Source: Pseudomonas sp. Irchel 3A7
GTDB taxonomy: Bacteria > Pseudomonadota > Gammaproteobacteria > Pseudomonadales > Pseudomonadaceae
Assembly: GCF_900187565.1 (NCBI RefSeq)
Contig: NZ_FYED01000007.1
Location: 124,001 to 188,000 of the forward strand
Reading direction: 5' to 3'
Length of the DNA stretch: 64,000 bases
The notes below the pieces were generated by a model. The model did not search any database. It was not told where the DNA came from and worked only from the letters and a program-made list of their open reading frames with translations. The position numbers and the translations under genes are program-made. This document shows positions 18,715 through 27,626 of this stretch, one piece after another. Positions within the stretch are counted from its first letter, which is position 1; each line of letters starts with the position of its first letter.

Positions 18715-19494
18715 ATGAAATTTATCGCTCTCATTGTGTCGCTGCTGCTCTTGGCCGGTTGCGCCAGCGGCCCCCGCTACGACACCAATCATCCTTCCGC
18801 CAATCATGACAGCCGCATCCAGTTCGTGGTGCTGCACTACACCTCCGCCTCGATGGAGCGCTCGCTGCAACTGCTGACCCATGGCGAAGTCAGCACCCAT
18901 TACCTGATCGGCGACGACAAGAAGGCGACCATCTACAAACTGATGGATGAAAACATGCGGGCCTGGCATGCCGGCGAAAGCCAATGGCAAGGCCGGACCT
19001 GGATGAACTCCAGCTCCCTGGGTATCGAAATCGTCAATCCGGGCTTCAAGGACACGCCCACCGGGCGCCTCTGGTACCCCTACAGCGAAGCGCAGGTCCA
19101 GTCCTTGATCGTCCTGCTCAAGGACATCAGCAAACGCTACGTCATCAGCCCTCGCAGCATCGTCGGCCATAGCGACATTGCGCCGCTGCGCAAGCTCGAT
19201 CCGGGCCCGCTGTTTCCATGGAAGCGTCTGGCGGCGGAAGGTATCGGCATCTGGCCGAACGAGCAGGCCGTGGCGCGACAGCAGGTACAGTTTGAAGCAC
19301 AGCTCCCGAGCATCAGCTGGTACCAGGCACAACTGGCCCGCGTCGGTTATGAAACACCGCAGACCGGCGAACTGGATGTCGCCACGCGCCATGTGATCGC
19401 CGCCTTCCAGATGCATTTCCGCCCATCGCGCTTCGACGGTACACCGGATGCGCAAACGGCGGCGCTACTACAGGTTTTGAACCAGACAAAATAA
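18715..19494 (+). CDS. ampDh2: AmpDh2-like N-acetylmuramoyl-L-alanine amidase
   Basis: Zinc amidase that removes peptides from peptidoglycan (259 aa). Lipobox LLAGC puts the lipidated cysteine at residue 16, so it is anchored in the envelope. The Amidase_2 domain (about residues 35-180) has FVVLHYTS, the GIEIVNPG segment and VGHSDIAPLRKLDPG, supplying the zinc histidines. A C-terminal PG_binding_1 domain (about 205-255) contains DVATRHVIAAFQMHFRP. Length and layout equal P. aeruginosa AmpDh2. The ATG at 18715 gives the proper signal peptide. Confidence 0.93.
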   Translation: MKFIALIVSLLLLAGCASGPRYDTNHPSANHDSRIQFVVLHYTSASMERSLQLLTHGEVSTHYLIGDDKKATIYKLMDENMRAWHAGESQWQGRTWMNSSSLGIEIVNPGFKDTPTGRLWYPYSEAQVQSLIVLLKDISKRYVISPRSIVGHSDIAPLRKLDPGPLFPWKRLAAEGIGIWPNEQAVARQQVQFEAQLPSISWYQAQLARVGYETPQTGELDVATRHVIAAFQMHFRPSRFDGTPDAQTAALLQVLNQTK

Positions 19495-19571
19495 TGACGC
19501 CCGCCCGACGGTCAGCGCTTTTTTCCAATCAGCAGCTATAACTCATTGGTAATTCTTCGGATATTGCCCTA

Positions 19572-21182
19572 ATGACTGTTGCTAGAGAGACATTCCGTAG
19601 TTGGTTCTATCGCCCCTGGTTTCTGGCGATACTGGCGGCTGTCCTGAGTGCAACACTACTGATGACCGGCAGCCTGTTCATCGCCCTGCATCAAGTCGAA
19701 CAGAGCGAAAGCCAGGAAATGAATGCGCAGGGCGAACGCTTCCTCGCCCGGCTGGAGCAGTTGTTCGGGCAATTGCGCGAAAGCCTTGACGATCTGGAAG
19801 CCCAACCGCTGCGCACCTGCAATGAGGAGATGGTCGCGACGCTGCAGCAGGTCAGTTTCAATTATCGTTTCGTCTATGAAGCCGCCTACATGGATGCCCC
19901 ACGGATCTGTACCAATCGTCCACGCAAGGAAGCGTTGTCGCTGATACGACCACCTGACATCCAGGGTCCCACCTACAGCTACTGGCTGAACACCACCACC
20001 GAACCCGATGAAAACCGTGCCGTACTGATGCTCGGGCGCGGCAATTTCCGGGTCGCGACGTCCCGCGGGCATCTGACCGATATGGTCGACCTGTCGCCGG
20101 GAAGCAGCCTGCTGGTGGTACTCGACCACGGTACTCGGGCGATTCCGGTACTGGGTGTGTCGCAAGCCTGGCCGCCAAAAATGTGGCCGCCGAAAAGCCG
20201 GGATGCGCTGCAAGTCACTCAGTCGCGTCTGATTTACCGCATGCCCACCGACAACCCGGAATACCAACTGGTGTTGATCAGCCCCCGCGGCGGCCCCCAT
20301 ATACCGCCGGTGTGGTGGTGGTTGTTGCCGGTCTGCGTGGGATTGGCCTTATGTGTGGGTTTTCTGGTGTTTCTGCTGGTGCGCCAGCGGCAGTCCCTGG
20401 ACGCCGAGCTGACCGGCGCCATACGCCGGGGCGAATTGCAGGTGCTGTATCAACCGATCTTCGACCTCGACAGCCGTAACTGCGTCGGCGCCGAGGCCTT
20501 GCTGCGCTGGCGCCGGCCGGATGGGACCCTGACCAGCCCTGACCTGTTCATTCCAATGGCGGAGAACACCGGGCAGATCCGCCAGATGACCGACTTCGTC
20601 CTGCAACGCTTGCTGGAACAGCTGGGGCAATTGCTGCGAGCCAATCCGCAGCTGTACATCTCGGTCAACCTGGCGGCGTGTGACGTGATGGTGCCGCGAA
20701 TCGGCCAGGTGATGGCACGCCTGCTGACCCTGCATCGTGTTGCCGCCAAACAGATTGCCTTTGAGGTTACCGAACGCGGGCTGATCGATGTGGTGGTGGC
20801 CCGGGAAAATCTGCAAGCCTTACGCGATGTCGGGCATCAGGTGTTGATCGATGACTTTGGCACCGGCTATTGCAGCCTTGCGTATCTGCAAACCCTGCCG
20901 GTGGATTGCCTGAAAATCGACAAAGCCTTTATCGATGCGCTGGGCCATGACGCAGCTAGTAGCGGTGTGGCTCCACACATCATCCACATGGCGCAATCAC
21001 TGCACCTGAAGGTTATTGCCGAAGGCATTGAGCATGAAGCGCAGGCAGCGCTACTGAGCAGTGAAGGTGTGAAGTTTGGCCAGGGCTGGTTGTTCGCCCA
21101 TGCATTGAGTGCTGTGCAGTTCATCGAACTGATTACCCGTGGTCGCCGACTGGCCAGCCGACGCCTGGACGACGAAGCGTAA
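19572..21182 (+). CDS. CSS-EAL cyclic di-GMP phosphodiesterase
   Basis: Inner-membrane enzyme (536 aa) predicted to hydrolyse c-di-GMP to pGpG. TM1 is at about residues 18-40, a periplasmic CSS-type domain (45-255) follows, TM2 (PPVWWWLLPVCVGLALCVGFLVFLL) is at about 256-280, then a cytoplasmic EAL domain. Catalytic elements are present: EALLRW, NLAACD, EVTERG, IDDFGTG, LKIDK, AEGIE and FGQGW. The periplasmic domain keeps two cysteines, C83 and C113, 30 residues apart, matching the redox pair of E. coli PdeC. The first cysteine is followed by NE rather than SS. In PdeC the disulfide lowers activity, so redox control is likely. Confidence 0.88.
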   Translation: MTVARETFRSWFYRPWFLAILAAVLSATLLMTGSLFIALHQVEQSESQEMNAQGERFLARLEQLFGQLRESLDDLEAQPLRTCNEEMVATLQQVSFNYRFVYEAAYMDAPRICTNRPRKEALSLIRPPDIQGPTYSYWLNTTTEPDENRAVLMLGRGNFRVATSRGHLTDMVDLSPGSSLLVVLDHGTRAIPVLGVSQAWPPKMWPPKSRDALQVTQSRLIYRMPTDNPEYQLVLISPRGGPHIPPVWWWLLPVCVGLALCVGFLVFLLVRQRQSLDAELTGAIRRGELQVLYQPIFDLDSRNCVGAEALLRWRRPDGTLTSPDLFIPMAENTGQIRQMTDFVLQRLLEQLGQLLRANPQLYISVNLAACDVMVPRIGQVMARLLTLHRVAAKQIAFEVTERGLIDVVVARENLQALRDVGHQVLIDDFGTGYCSLAYLQTLPVDCLKIDKAFIDALGHDAASSGVAPHIIHMAQSLHLKVIAEGIEHEAQAALLSSEGVKFGQGWLFAHALSAVQFIELITRGRRLASRRLDDEA

Positions 21183-21188
21183 AGTGCA

Positions 21189-22979
21189 CTACACCGTCAA
21201 CGCCATGTAGAACTGCGTGCCCTGCCCTGGCCGCGAATAGACGCCCATCCGTCCGCCGTGCAATTGCACGATCTCCTTGCACAGCGCCAGACCCAGCCCG
21301 GCCCCGCCTTTCTTGCGGCCGACTTGTACAAAGGGCTCGAAGATCCGTCCCTGCTGTCCGTAGGCAATGCCTTCGCCGTTATCTTCAACGCTGATGATCA
21401 CCCGCTCGCCATGACGCCGGGCCTGCAAGCGTATGAGGCCACCCGAGGCGGTATGGCGCAGGGCATTGTCGATCAGGTTGTCGAGCACCCGATCCAATTG
21501 CGGCTGATCGGCCTGCAGGCGCGGCAATGGCCCCTGCACTTCCACCAACAATTCGATGCCTTTCTCCTCGGCGCCACTGGTAAAGCGTAGCTGCGCCTGC
21601 TCCAGCAAATCCTCGATGGAGCACGGCGCCAAGGTGAGTTTCTGCAAACCGTTCTGGTAACGGGAGAAATTCAACAAGTCGTTGATCAGCTGCATCAGGC
21701 GCTGCATTTCTTCGTTCACCGTATCCAGCAGATCGGCTTCACGGGAGTCCGGGGCAAAATGTGCGCGTTCGCGGAACAGGCCAAACGCCATGTGCATGCC
21801 GGTCACCGGCGTCCGTAGCTCATGGGAGGCGCGTAACACGAACTCGCTGCGCACCCGCTCGAATGCGCGTTGCTCGGTGACGTCATGCAGCACCATGACC
21901 GCACCGAGAATTTGCCCTTGGGTATGAATGACCGGCGTCAAGCTGTAGGTCAGCAACCGCGCCTCGCCATCGACCTCGATGCTCAAATCCTCCGGCGCTC
22001 GCTCCAGCGTGCCGCCGCGCAGCACCAGTTGCAGCTGTTCATCGAGTTCGGGACGCTGCAATGCCGCGCCCAACCCCAGGCCAACCCGTTCGTCGTCCCA
22101 GCCCAACTGGCGCTGCGCCACCGGGTTGAGGTGCTCCAGGTGACCCTGGCGATCGATCATCAGCAAGCCGTCGTCGATACTGTCGAGCACCGCCAGCAGC
22201 CGCTGCTGACCGGCAAGCAGTTCATCGACGTTGGTGGCCTGATGTTCACGCAGCGCCTCGGCCATGATTCCGAAGCGTTTGGTCAGCTGGTTCAGCTCAA
22301 TCGCCGAGGAGACCGGCAGGGTGACGTCGAAATTGCCCTGGCCGATGTTATCCGCCGCCTGCGCCAGGGCCTCGATGGGCTCGCCGAAACGCCGGGCGAT
22401 GGCATGGGCCGTCACAAAGCCAATGATCAACACGGCCAGCCCGACCAGACCCAGCAGGCCAGCGATCAGCAATGCACGTTCACGGGCCTGCCGCTCGATT
22501 TGCGTGATGTCATCCAGCGCACGCTTGTGTTCGGTGATCAGACCATTTCGCAGGGCGTTGAATTTTTCGGTGAGTTCGTCGCCGCCGCTCAGCACACGTG
22601 TCGGGTCAGGCGAAACTTCATATGCCTTGATAAAGCTCAGGTAGTCAGCCTTGGCTTTCTTGAAACCGTATTCGCTGCCGATGCTCGCCGGCTCCTGGGC
22701 GATCCCCTCTTCCAGCAATTCGAAGTAACGCTGTTTGGATGCTTCGAAGGCCGCAGAATCCGGTTGATCGCTGAGCATGATGATCAACTGGTCACCCAGC
22801 GCCTGGCGCAGCTTGAGCCCGATATCGAGGGCGACGAAGTTGTTGCGTACCAGTGCTTCCTGGCTCCCGGCCATCTGCATCACGCTGACCAGCCCCAGCA
22901 ACAGCCCGAGCAGCGCAACGGTGATCAGTGCGGAAATACTCAGGAACAGCCGGGTCCGCAACTTCATCGCCAGTTTCAT
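21189..22979 (-). CDS. kinB: KinB, alginate sensor kinase/phosphatase
   Basis: Membrane histidine kinase (596 aa), partner of AlgB. TM1 is at about residues 10-35, a periplasmic helical sensor region follows, TM2 is at about 168-190, then HAMP, a PAS domain (LDSIDDGLLMIDRQGHLEHLNPVA), HisKA with phospho-acceptor ASHELRTPVTG, and HATPase (DNLIDNALRHT, VEDNGEGIAYG, GAGLGLAL). The start at 22979 yields the normal length (about 595 in P. aeruginosa). It follows algB by 10 nt, so the two are co-transcribed. KinB acts mainly as an AlgB phosphatase in P. aeruginosa. Confidence 0.94.
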   Translation of the reverse strand: MKLAMKLRTRLFLSISALITVALLGLLLGLVSVMQMAGSQEALVRNNFVALDIGLKLRQALGDQLIIMLSDQPDSAAFEASKQRYFELLEEGIAQEPASIGSEYGFKKAKADYLSFIKAYEVSPDPTRVLSGGDELTEKFNALRNGLITEHKRALDDITQIERQARERALLIAGLLGLVGLAVLIIGFVTAHAIARRFGEPIEALAQAADNIGQGNFDVTLPVSSAIELNQLTKRFGIMAEALREHQATNVDELLAGQQRLLAVLDSIDDGLLMIDRQGHLEHLNPVAQRQLGWDDERVGLGLGAALQRPELDEQLQLVLRGGTLERAPEDLSIEVDGEARLLTYSLTPVIHTQGQILGAVMVLHDVTEQRAFERVRSEFVLRASHELRTPVTGMHMAFGLFRERAHFAPDSREADLLDTVNEEMQRLMQLINDLLNFSRYQNGLQKLTLAPCSIEDLLEQAQLRFTSGAEEKGIELLVEVQGPLPRLQADQPQLDRVLDNLIDNALRHTASGGLIRLQARRHGERVIISVEDNGEGIAYGQQGRIFEPFVQVGRKKGGAGLGLALCKEIVQLHGGRMGVYSRPGQGTQFYMALTV

Positions 22980-22989
22980 CGCTGGCGGC

Positions 22990-24336
22990 TCACAAATTGT
23001 ACTGCTTGCGTTTGCGATACAGCGTGGACGCATCGATACCCAGCGTCTTGGCGGCTTGATCCAGCGTGCCGGCGGTGGCGAGAACCGCGCCGATATGGGC
23101 TTTCTCCAGTTCATCAAGGCTCAGGGCAGCGCCAATGCGCGGAGCATTGTTGACCGGTGCTTCCGCCATGCCCAAGTGACTGATCTCTACCCGCTCCTGC
23201 GGGCAAATGATGCTCGCCCGCTCCACCACGTTGCGAAGCTCACGAATATTCCCCGGCCAGCGATACCCCAGCAACGCTTCGCGGGCCTCATCACTGAAAC
23301 CCCGGGCCGGGCGGGCGTACTCTTTGACGAAGCGCGCCAGAAAGCGGTCGGCGAGATTAAGGATGTCTTCCCTGCGCTCGCGCAGCGGTGGCAGGTGCAA
23401 AGTGATGACGTTCAGGCGATAGAGCAGGTCTTCGCGAAAACGTCCGTCGCGAACCATGTCTTCGAGGTTCTGGTTGGTGGCCGCGAGAATGCGCACATCG
23501 GCGCGGCGGGTGACCGGATCGCCCACACGCTCGTACTCTTTGTCCTGAATAAATCGCAGTAACTTTGGTTGTAAAACCAAAGGAAAATCGCCGATTTCGT
23601 CGAGAAACAGCGTGCCGCCATCCGCCTGGTTGACCCTACCCAAGGTACTTTCACTGGCCCCTGTGAACGCTCCGCGACTATGGCCGAACAGTTCGCTTTC
23701 CATAAGTTCGGCGGTCAGCGACGGGCAGTTGATGGTGATGCAGGACTTCTTCGCCCGCTTGCTCCAGCCGTGAATGGCTTGAGACAGCTCGCCTTTACCC
23801 GTGCCGGACTCGCCGAGAATCAGGATATTGGCATCGGTGCTGGCCACCTGACGGGCCGTTTCCAGCACGACTTTCATCGCCGGGCTATGGGAATCCAGGC
23901 CGTCCTTGGGTTTGCGCACCTCGCCTTCCAGGGCTTCCAGGCGCGCCGACAATTGCCGCACTTCCAACTGCTTGGCAGTGGCCAGGCGCAATTGGTCGGG
24001 GCTGCACGGCTTGACCAGATAATCGGCAGCACCGGCCTGAATGGCATCGACAGCAGTGTCCACCGCCGAATGCGCGGTGACGATCACCACGCGCATCCAG
24101 GGCGCTTGAATGCGCATCTGGGCCAACACATCGAGGCCGTTATCTTCACCCAGGCGCAGATCGAGGAAGCACAGGTCGAAGACCTGGCGTTGCAGCAACG
24201 CGTCGGCTTGCGCGGCGCTGTTGGCAGTCGCCACGCTGTAGCCTTCATCTTCGAGGCAATAGCGGAAGGTTCGCAGGATGGCAGACTCATCATCCACCAG
24301 AAGAATACGGCCTTGATGCTCAGTGGCTGATTCCAT
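22990..24336 (-). CDS. algB: AlgB, NtrC-family response regulator
   Basis: Transcription regulator of alginate and other envelope functions (448 aa). The receiver has phospho-acceptor D59 (CFLDLRLGEDNG). The AAA+ domain (about 145-380) has Walker A GESGTGKGE and the sigma-54 contact loop GAFTGA intact. The C-terminal Fis-type helix-turn-helix is TLDQAAKTLGIDASTLYRKRKQY. I chose the ATG at 24336 because it aligns with P. aeruginosa AlgB (449 aa); an ATG at 24351 is in frame. In P. aeruginosa AlgB also takes phosphate from the photoreceptor BphP. A sigma-54 promoter lies in its divergent upstream gap. Confidence 0.95.
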   Translation of the reverse strand: MESATEHQGRILLVDDESAILRTFRYCLEDEGYSVATANSAAQADALLQRQVFDLCFLDLRLGEDNGLDVLAQMRIQAPWMRVVIVTAHSAVDTAVDAIQAGAADYLVKPCSPDQLRLATAKQLEVRQLSARLEALEGEVRKPKDGLDSHSPAMKVVLETARQVASTDANILILGESGTGKGELSQAIHGWSKRAKKSCITINCPSLTAELMESELFGHSRGAFTGASESTLGRVNQADGGTLFLDEIGDFPLVLQPKLLRFIQDKEYERVGDPVTRRADVRILAATNQNLEDMVRDGRFREDLLYRLNVITLHLPPLRERREDILNLADRFLARFVKEYARPARGFSDEAREALLGYRWPGNIRELRNVVERASIICPQERVEISHLGMAEAPVNNAPRIGAALSLDELEKAHIGAVLATAGTLDQAAKTLGIDASTLYRKRKQYNL

Positions 24337-24572
24337 TTTCCTACGCTCCATAATGAATGTTCTTGGTTTAGTCCCGGAAAAATCGGGCAAGTTGCATGGT
24401 TCATTCTGATCCATTCCCGTCATGGCAGGGTAGTTATCTACTGCCACACCGGTTTTCGCCTGATTTCGTATTCCTTTTATAGACAGCTTCTGCTCAGACG
24501 ATGAATCACGTCTTTTTCTGACAGCTACGCCCTCCTCTCAATTCCAAAAATATTGCAATAACCGTCAGCCGA

Positions 24573-24589
24573 TCGTGCATTACGCACGA
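24573..24589. promoter_or_regulatory. Candidate upstream activator site
   Basis: Inverted repeat TCGTGC-ATTAC-GCACGA, about 95-110 bp upstream of the -24/-12 promoter at 24684. A third TCGTGC copy lies at 24605-24610. This is a typical distance and symmetry for an NtrC-type activator site; the activator is unknown. Confidence 0.45.
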
Positions 24590-24683
24590 CCGTGAAAAGC
24601 TCCATCGTGCAGGATGCGTCCGAAAGGACTTGCGACACCATCATAACCAATTGATATATAAGTATTTTTTTACGAAAAAAATC

Positions 24684-24699
24684 TGGCACGCAGGCTGCA
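24684..24699 (+). promoter_or_regulatory. Sigma-54 (RpoN) promoter
   Basis: TGGCACGCAGGCTGCA: the invariant GG (24685-24686) and GC (24697-24698) are exactly 10 nt apart, and the -24 half is a perfect TGGCACG. The -12 half is CTGCA rather than TTGCA. It lies 72 nt upstream of the next start codon in a 435-bp divergent gap. Confidence 0.75.
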
Positions 24700-24771
24700 A
24701 TGTCGTGAGTAACGCAGGGCAACCAACAAATCGCCCTCAACCCGACTACCCCGAGTGGGAGGAGCTTCAGG

Positions 24772-25059
24772 ATGAATCGCCAACGTGCCACCCCATTGCT
24801 GCTCTCGCCACTGCATCTCCAGCAAGGCGTGTTCGCCGTGTTGGCGCTGCTGATCACCTTGATCGGCGGCCAGCAGTTTGTGCGCTGGGAGCAAAGCCAA
24901 CAGCAAGAAGGGCCAAGCGTGTCGTTTCAGCACCCGACCCAAACCCACTTCAGCGCCGCCAGCAACGGTATGGCCGACAGCAGTTCGATGCGAATGATGG
25001 ACGTCGACCAACACCAGGCGATGGATGAAATGCCTCGCCAGGAGCGCTGGGTGTTCTAA
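24772..25059 (+). CDS. Small membrane-anchored protein, unknown
   Basis: Protein of 95 aa beginning 72 nt after a sigma-54 promoter, with a strong GGAGGAG ribosome site. One hydrophobic helix (about residues 18-37, GVFAVLALLITLIGGQQFV) anchors a short hydrophilic tail rich in Gln, Met, Ser and His (HPTQTHFSAAS, SSSMRMMDVDQHQ). I recognise no domain. P. aeruginosa has a short hypothetical gene at the same place beside algB (from memory). It may be co-transcribed with the DUF1328 gene 72 nt downstream. Function unknown. Confidence 0.75.
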   Translation: MNRQRATPLLLSPLHLQQGVFAVLALLITLIGGQQFVRWEQSQQQEGPSVSFQHPTQTHFSAASNGMADSSSMRMMDVDQHQAMDEMPRQERWVF

Positions 25060-25131
25060 GTACACACACTTGGCGCGCTCAAAGCGCCGGGAAACGCAGC
25101 ACCTCTAAATAGAAGCGTAAGGAGAATCACC

Positions 25132-25296
25132 ATGTTGAGCTGGGCAATCACATTCTTGATCATTGCCATTGTCGCCGCCGTATTGGGCTTCGGTGGTATC
25201 GCGGGCACCGCCACGGGTATCGCCAAGATTCTCTTTGTCGTGTTCCTGGTGATGTTCATTGCTTCCTTCTTCTTTGGCCGTCGAGGTCGAGGCTGA
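25132..25296 (+). CDS. DUF1328 (YtjA-type) small membrane protein
   Basis: Protein of 54 aa with an AAGGAG site nine bases before the ATG. Two hydrophobic helices (about residues 5-22 and 32-48) flank the glycine-rich [16 protein letters not shown] segment that defines the DUF1328/YtjA family. The tail GRRGRG is basic. Members are widespread stress-associated inner-membrane peptides of unknown function. Likely expressed from the same sigma-54 promoter as the preceding gene. Confidence 0.88.
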   Translation: MLSWAITFLIIAIVAAVLGFGGIAGTATGIAKILFVVFLVMFIASFFFGRRGRG

Positions 25297-26168
25297 ACAT
25301 AATCGTTGATAGAGACACTGGCAGCCGCCCTACTGTTGGGCGGTGCCGCCCCGGGTTCTAGCGGGCAGGCACACTCCGATTCCTTGGCAGACCGCACCAC
25401 GGTACGCAGGAATGGTTGATGGAGCAGCCCGAAAAGGACCCGGACAAGTACGGAATTCAGATATACGAGAGAAGCCATCGCTTCTTCCCCTGCGCCTACC
25501 CGAGGAAGGCCGGCGCATGACCAAGGGGTCGGGACGTTCTGCCTGTTTCAGGGGCGGAGTGACCTACGGTTACAGGGAGTACCTGCGCAAGGGCCGGGTC
25601 AGGAAAAGCTGCGTCGCAAGTTCGCCGGTCAACCACGACTCGACGGACTTGCGAAGGGCTTCACGTGCAAAGCGTTGAACTAGAGCGATCCCTTCGTTTT
25701 CACCCCCTCCCCTCGATAATCCCTCTGCTCTTCCCCGAAAAATACTTTTCCCGGTGTTTCGCCAGCGACCGTATATCGAGAAAAATTGCCTGCCTTTCGC
25801 CGTAAATCTTTCCCGCGCCCTGTGGGATTTTCCCGAAAACACCCTTCCATTCGACTGATCAAAAAACACTCAATCTGCGCTGTGATGGCCGGTTCACGGC
25901 ACTTATGCCTGCCGAAATGTCATATTCGAACCGTTTGCGACGTCGCTTTCAGTGAAAAAACCTCATGCCGATTCGGCATAGGGTAGGCGTTTACGGCATT
26001 AGACGTCGCTTCCTTGCATCGGAATAGTTGCGCCTTTTTTCGCCTGCCAGAGAGCCATCAACAAGCGCTCTGGGGCTCCTTATACGGGGGCAGATGCACA
26101 CGACTTTTTCGCCACAAGCGTTCCAGTTCGCGCATCTGCCCGAGTCAAACTGAAGTAAGGGTAAAGAT
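25297..26168. other. 872-bp noncoding region before gltP
   Basis: No convincing gene. It begins with a hairpin (CCGCCC/GGGCGG, 25325-25343) lacking a T-run. The stretch 25408-25645 has about ten GGA triplets, five in ANGGA context. From about 25690 it is richer in A+T. Near gltP there are a perfect 15-bp palindrome, a 10-bp direct repeat, and a CCAGAG/CTCTGG inverted repeat around 26047-26073. This probably holds the gltP promoter and possibly a small RNA. Confidence 0.5.
25939..26011. promoter_or_regulatory. Palindrome and direct repeat upstream of gltP
   Basis: ATGCCGATTCGGCAT (25965-25979) is a perfect 15-bp palindrome. It lies between two copies of GACGTCGCTT (25939-25948 and 26002-26011). 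The arrangement suggests operators for gltP about 160-230 bp upstream of its start; no regulator is identified. Confidence 0.4.
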
Positions 26169-27500
26169 ATGAAGAAGGCAAAGCTTAGCCTCGCCTGGCA
26201 GATCCTCATCGGTCTGGTCTTGGGGATTGCAATCGGTGCGCTGCTCAACCATTTCAGTGCCGAGAAAGCCTGGTGGATCAGCAACGTTCTGCAACCGGCA
26301 GGCGATATCTTTATCCGTCTGATCAAGATGATCGTGATCCCGATCGTGATCTCCTCCCTGATCGTCGGCATCGCCGGCGTCGGTGATGCGAAGAAGCTCG
26401 GCAGCATCGGCCTGAAAACCATCATTTACTTCGAAATCGTCACCACCATCGCCATCGTCGTCGGCCTGCTGTTGGCCAACCTGTTCCATCCGGGTGCGGG
26501 CATCGACATGAGCACCCTGGGTACCGTGGACATCTCCAAGTACCAGGCGACGGCGGCTGAGGTTCAGCATGAACACGCGTTCATCGAAACCATCCTCAAC
26601 CTGATCCCGTCCAACATCTTCGCGGCCATGGCCCGCGGCGAAATGCTGCCGATCATCTTCTTCTCGGTGCTGTTCGGCCTCGGTCTGTCGAGCCTCAAGC
26701 CTGAGCTGCGCGATCCGCTGGTAACGATGTTCCAGGGCGTCTCGGAAAGCATGTTCAAGGTCACTCACATGATCATGAACTACGCGCCGATCGGCGTTTT
26801 CGCCCTGATTGCGGTCACTGTTGCCAACTTCGGCTTCGCATCCTTGCTGCCACTGGCGAAACTGGTGATCCTGGTTTACGTCGCCATCGCTTTCTTCGCC
26901 TTCGTGGTCCTGGGACTGATCGCTCGCCTGTTCGGCTTCTCGGTGATCAAGCTGATGCGCATTTTCAAGGATGAGCTGGTACTGGCCTACTCCACCGCCT
27001 CCTCCGAAACCGTGCTGCCGCGCGTGATCGAGAAGATGGAAGCCTACGGTGCGCCGAAAGCCATTTGCAGCTTTGTGGTGCCGACCGGTTACTCGTTCAA
27101 CCTCGACGGTTCGACCCTGTACCAAAGTATCGCGGCCATCTTCATTGCTCAGCTGTACGGCATCGACCTGTCGATCAGCCAGCAACTGTTGCTGGTCCTG
27201 ACCCTGATGGTCACCTCCAAAGGCATCGCTGGCGTACCGGGCGTGTCCTTTGTGGTGCTGCTGGCCACCCTGGGTAGCGTGGGTATCCCGTTGGAAGGCC
27301 TGGCCTTCATCGCCGGTGTCGACCGCATCATGGACATGGCCCGTACCGCGCTGAACGTGATCGGCAACGCCTTGGCCGTGCTGGTCATCGCTCGCTGGGA
27401 AGGCATGTACGACGATGCCAAGGGCCAGCGCTACTGGAACTCCCTGCCGCACTGGCGCAGCAAAGAAAAGCTGCCGGTGGGTGAGGTTTCCACCAACTGA
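26169..27500 (+). CDS. gltP: GltP-type dicarboxylate/glutamate:cation symporter
   Basis: Inner-membrane symporter of the DAACS family (443 aa), importing glutamate/aspartate or C4-dicarboxylates with protons or sodium. Family features are the early segment LIKMIVIPIVISSLIVGIAGVGD, the re-entrant serine-rich loop AYSTASSETVLPRVIEKM, and the substrate region VVPTGYSFNLDGSTLYQSI. AAGGG lies about ten bases before the ATG. It is monocistronic, bounded by the 872-bp leader region and, after a REP pair, by a strong terminator. Position matches PA5479/gltP. Confidence 0.92.
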   Translation: MKKAKLSLAWQILIGLVLGIAIGALLNHFSAEKAWWISNVLQPAGDIFIRLIKMIVIPIVISSLIVGIAGVGDAKKLGSIGLKTIIYFEIVTTIAIVVGLLLANLFHPGAGIDMSTLGTVDISKYQATAAEVQHEHAFIETILNLIPSNIFAAMARGEMLPIIFFSVLFGLGLSSLKPELRDPLVTMFQGVSESMFKVTHMIMNYAPIGVFALIAVTVANFGFASLLPLAKLVILVYVAIAFFAFVVLGLIARLFGFSVIKLMRIFKDELVLAYSTASSETVLPRVIEKMEAYGAPKAICSFVVPTGYSFNLDGSTLYQSIAAIFIAQLYGIDLSISQQLLLVLTLMVTSKGIAGVPGVSFVVLLATLGSVGIPLEGLAFIAGVDRIMDMARTALNVIGNALAVLVIARWEGMYDDAKGQRYWNSLPHWRSKEKLPVGEVSTN

Positions 27501-27513
27501 CACAAAACCCCTT

Positions 27514-27603
27514 TGTGGGAGCGAGCCTGCTCGCGAATGCGGTGGGTCAGTCGACATAAATTTTGACTGTTACATCGCTTTCGCGAGCAGGCTCGCTCCC
27601 ACA
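27514..27603. repeat. REP pair 3
   Basis: Units with the GAGCGAGCCTGCTCGC core, TGTGGG ends pointing outward, between gltP and its terminator. Confidence 0.87.
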
Positions 27604-27626
27604 CTGGTCCGCGTGCACAACGCGAA

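Noticed and set aside
24525..24857. Minus-strand open frame overlapping the sigma-54 promoter gap
   Set aside because: No ribosome site or family resemblance, and it covers well-formed promoter elements and the start of the plus-strand gene.
25343..25678. Open frame of 111 codons downstream of the DUF1328 gene
   Set aside because: It starts with GTG without a ribosome site, uses rare codons with no third-position GC bias, and resembles no family.
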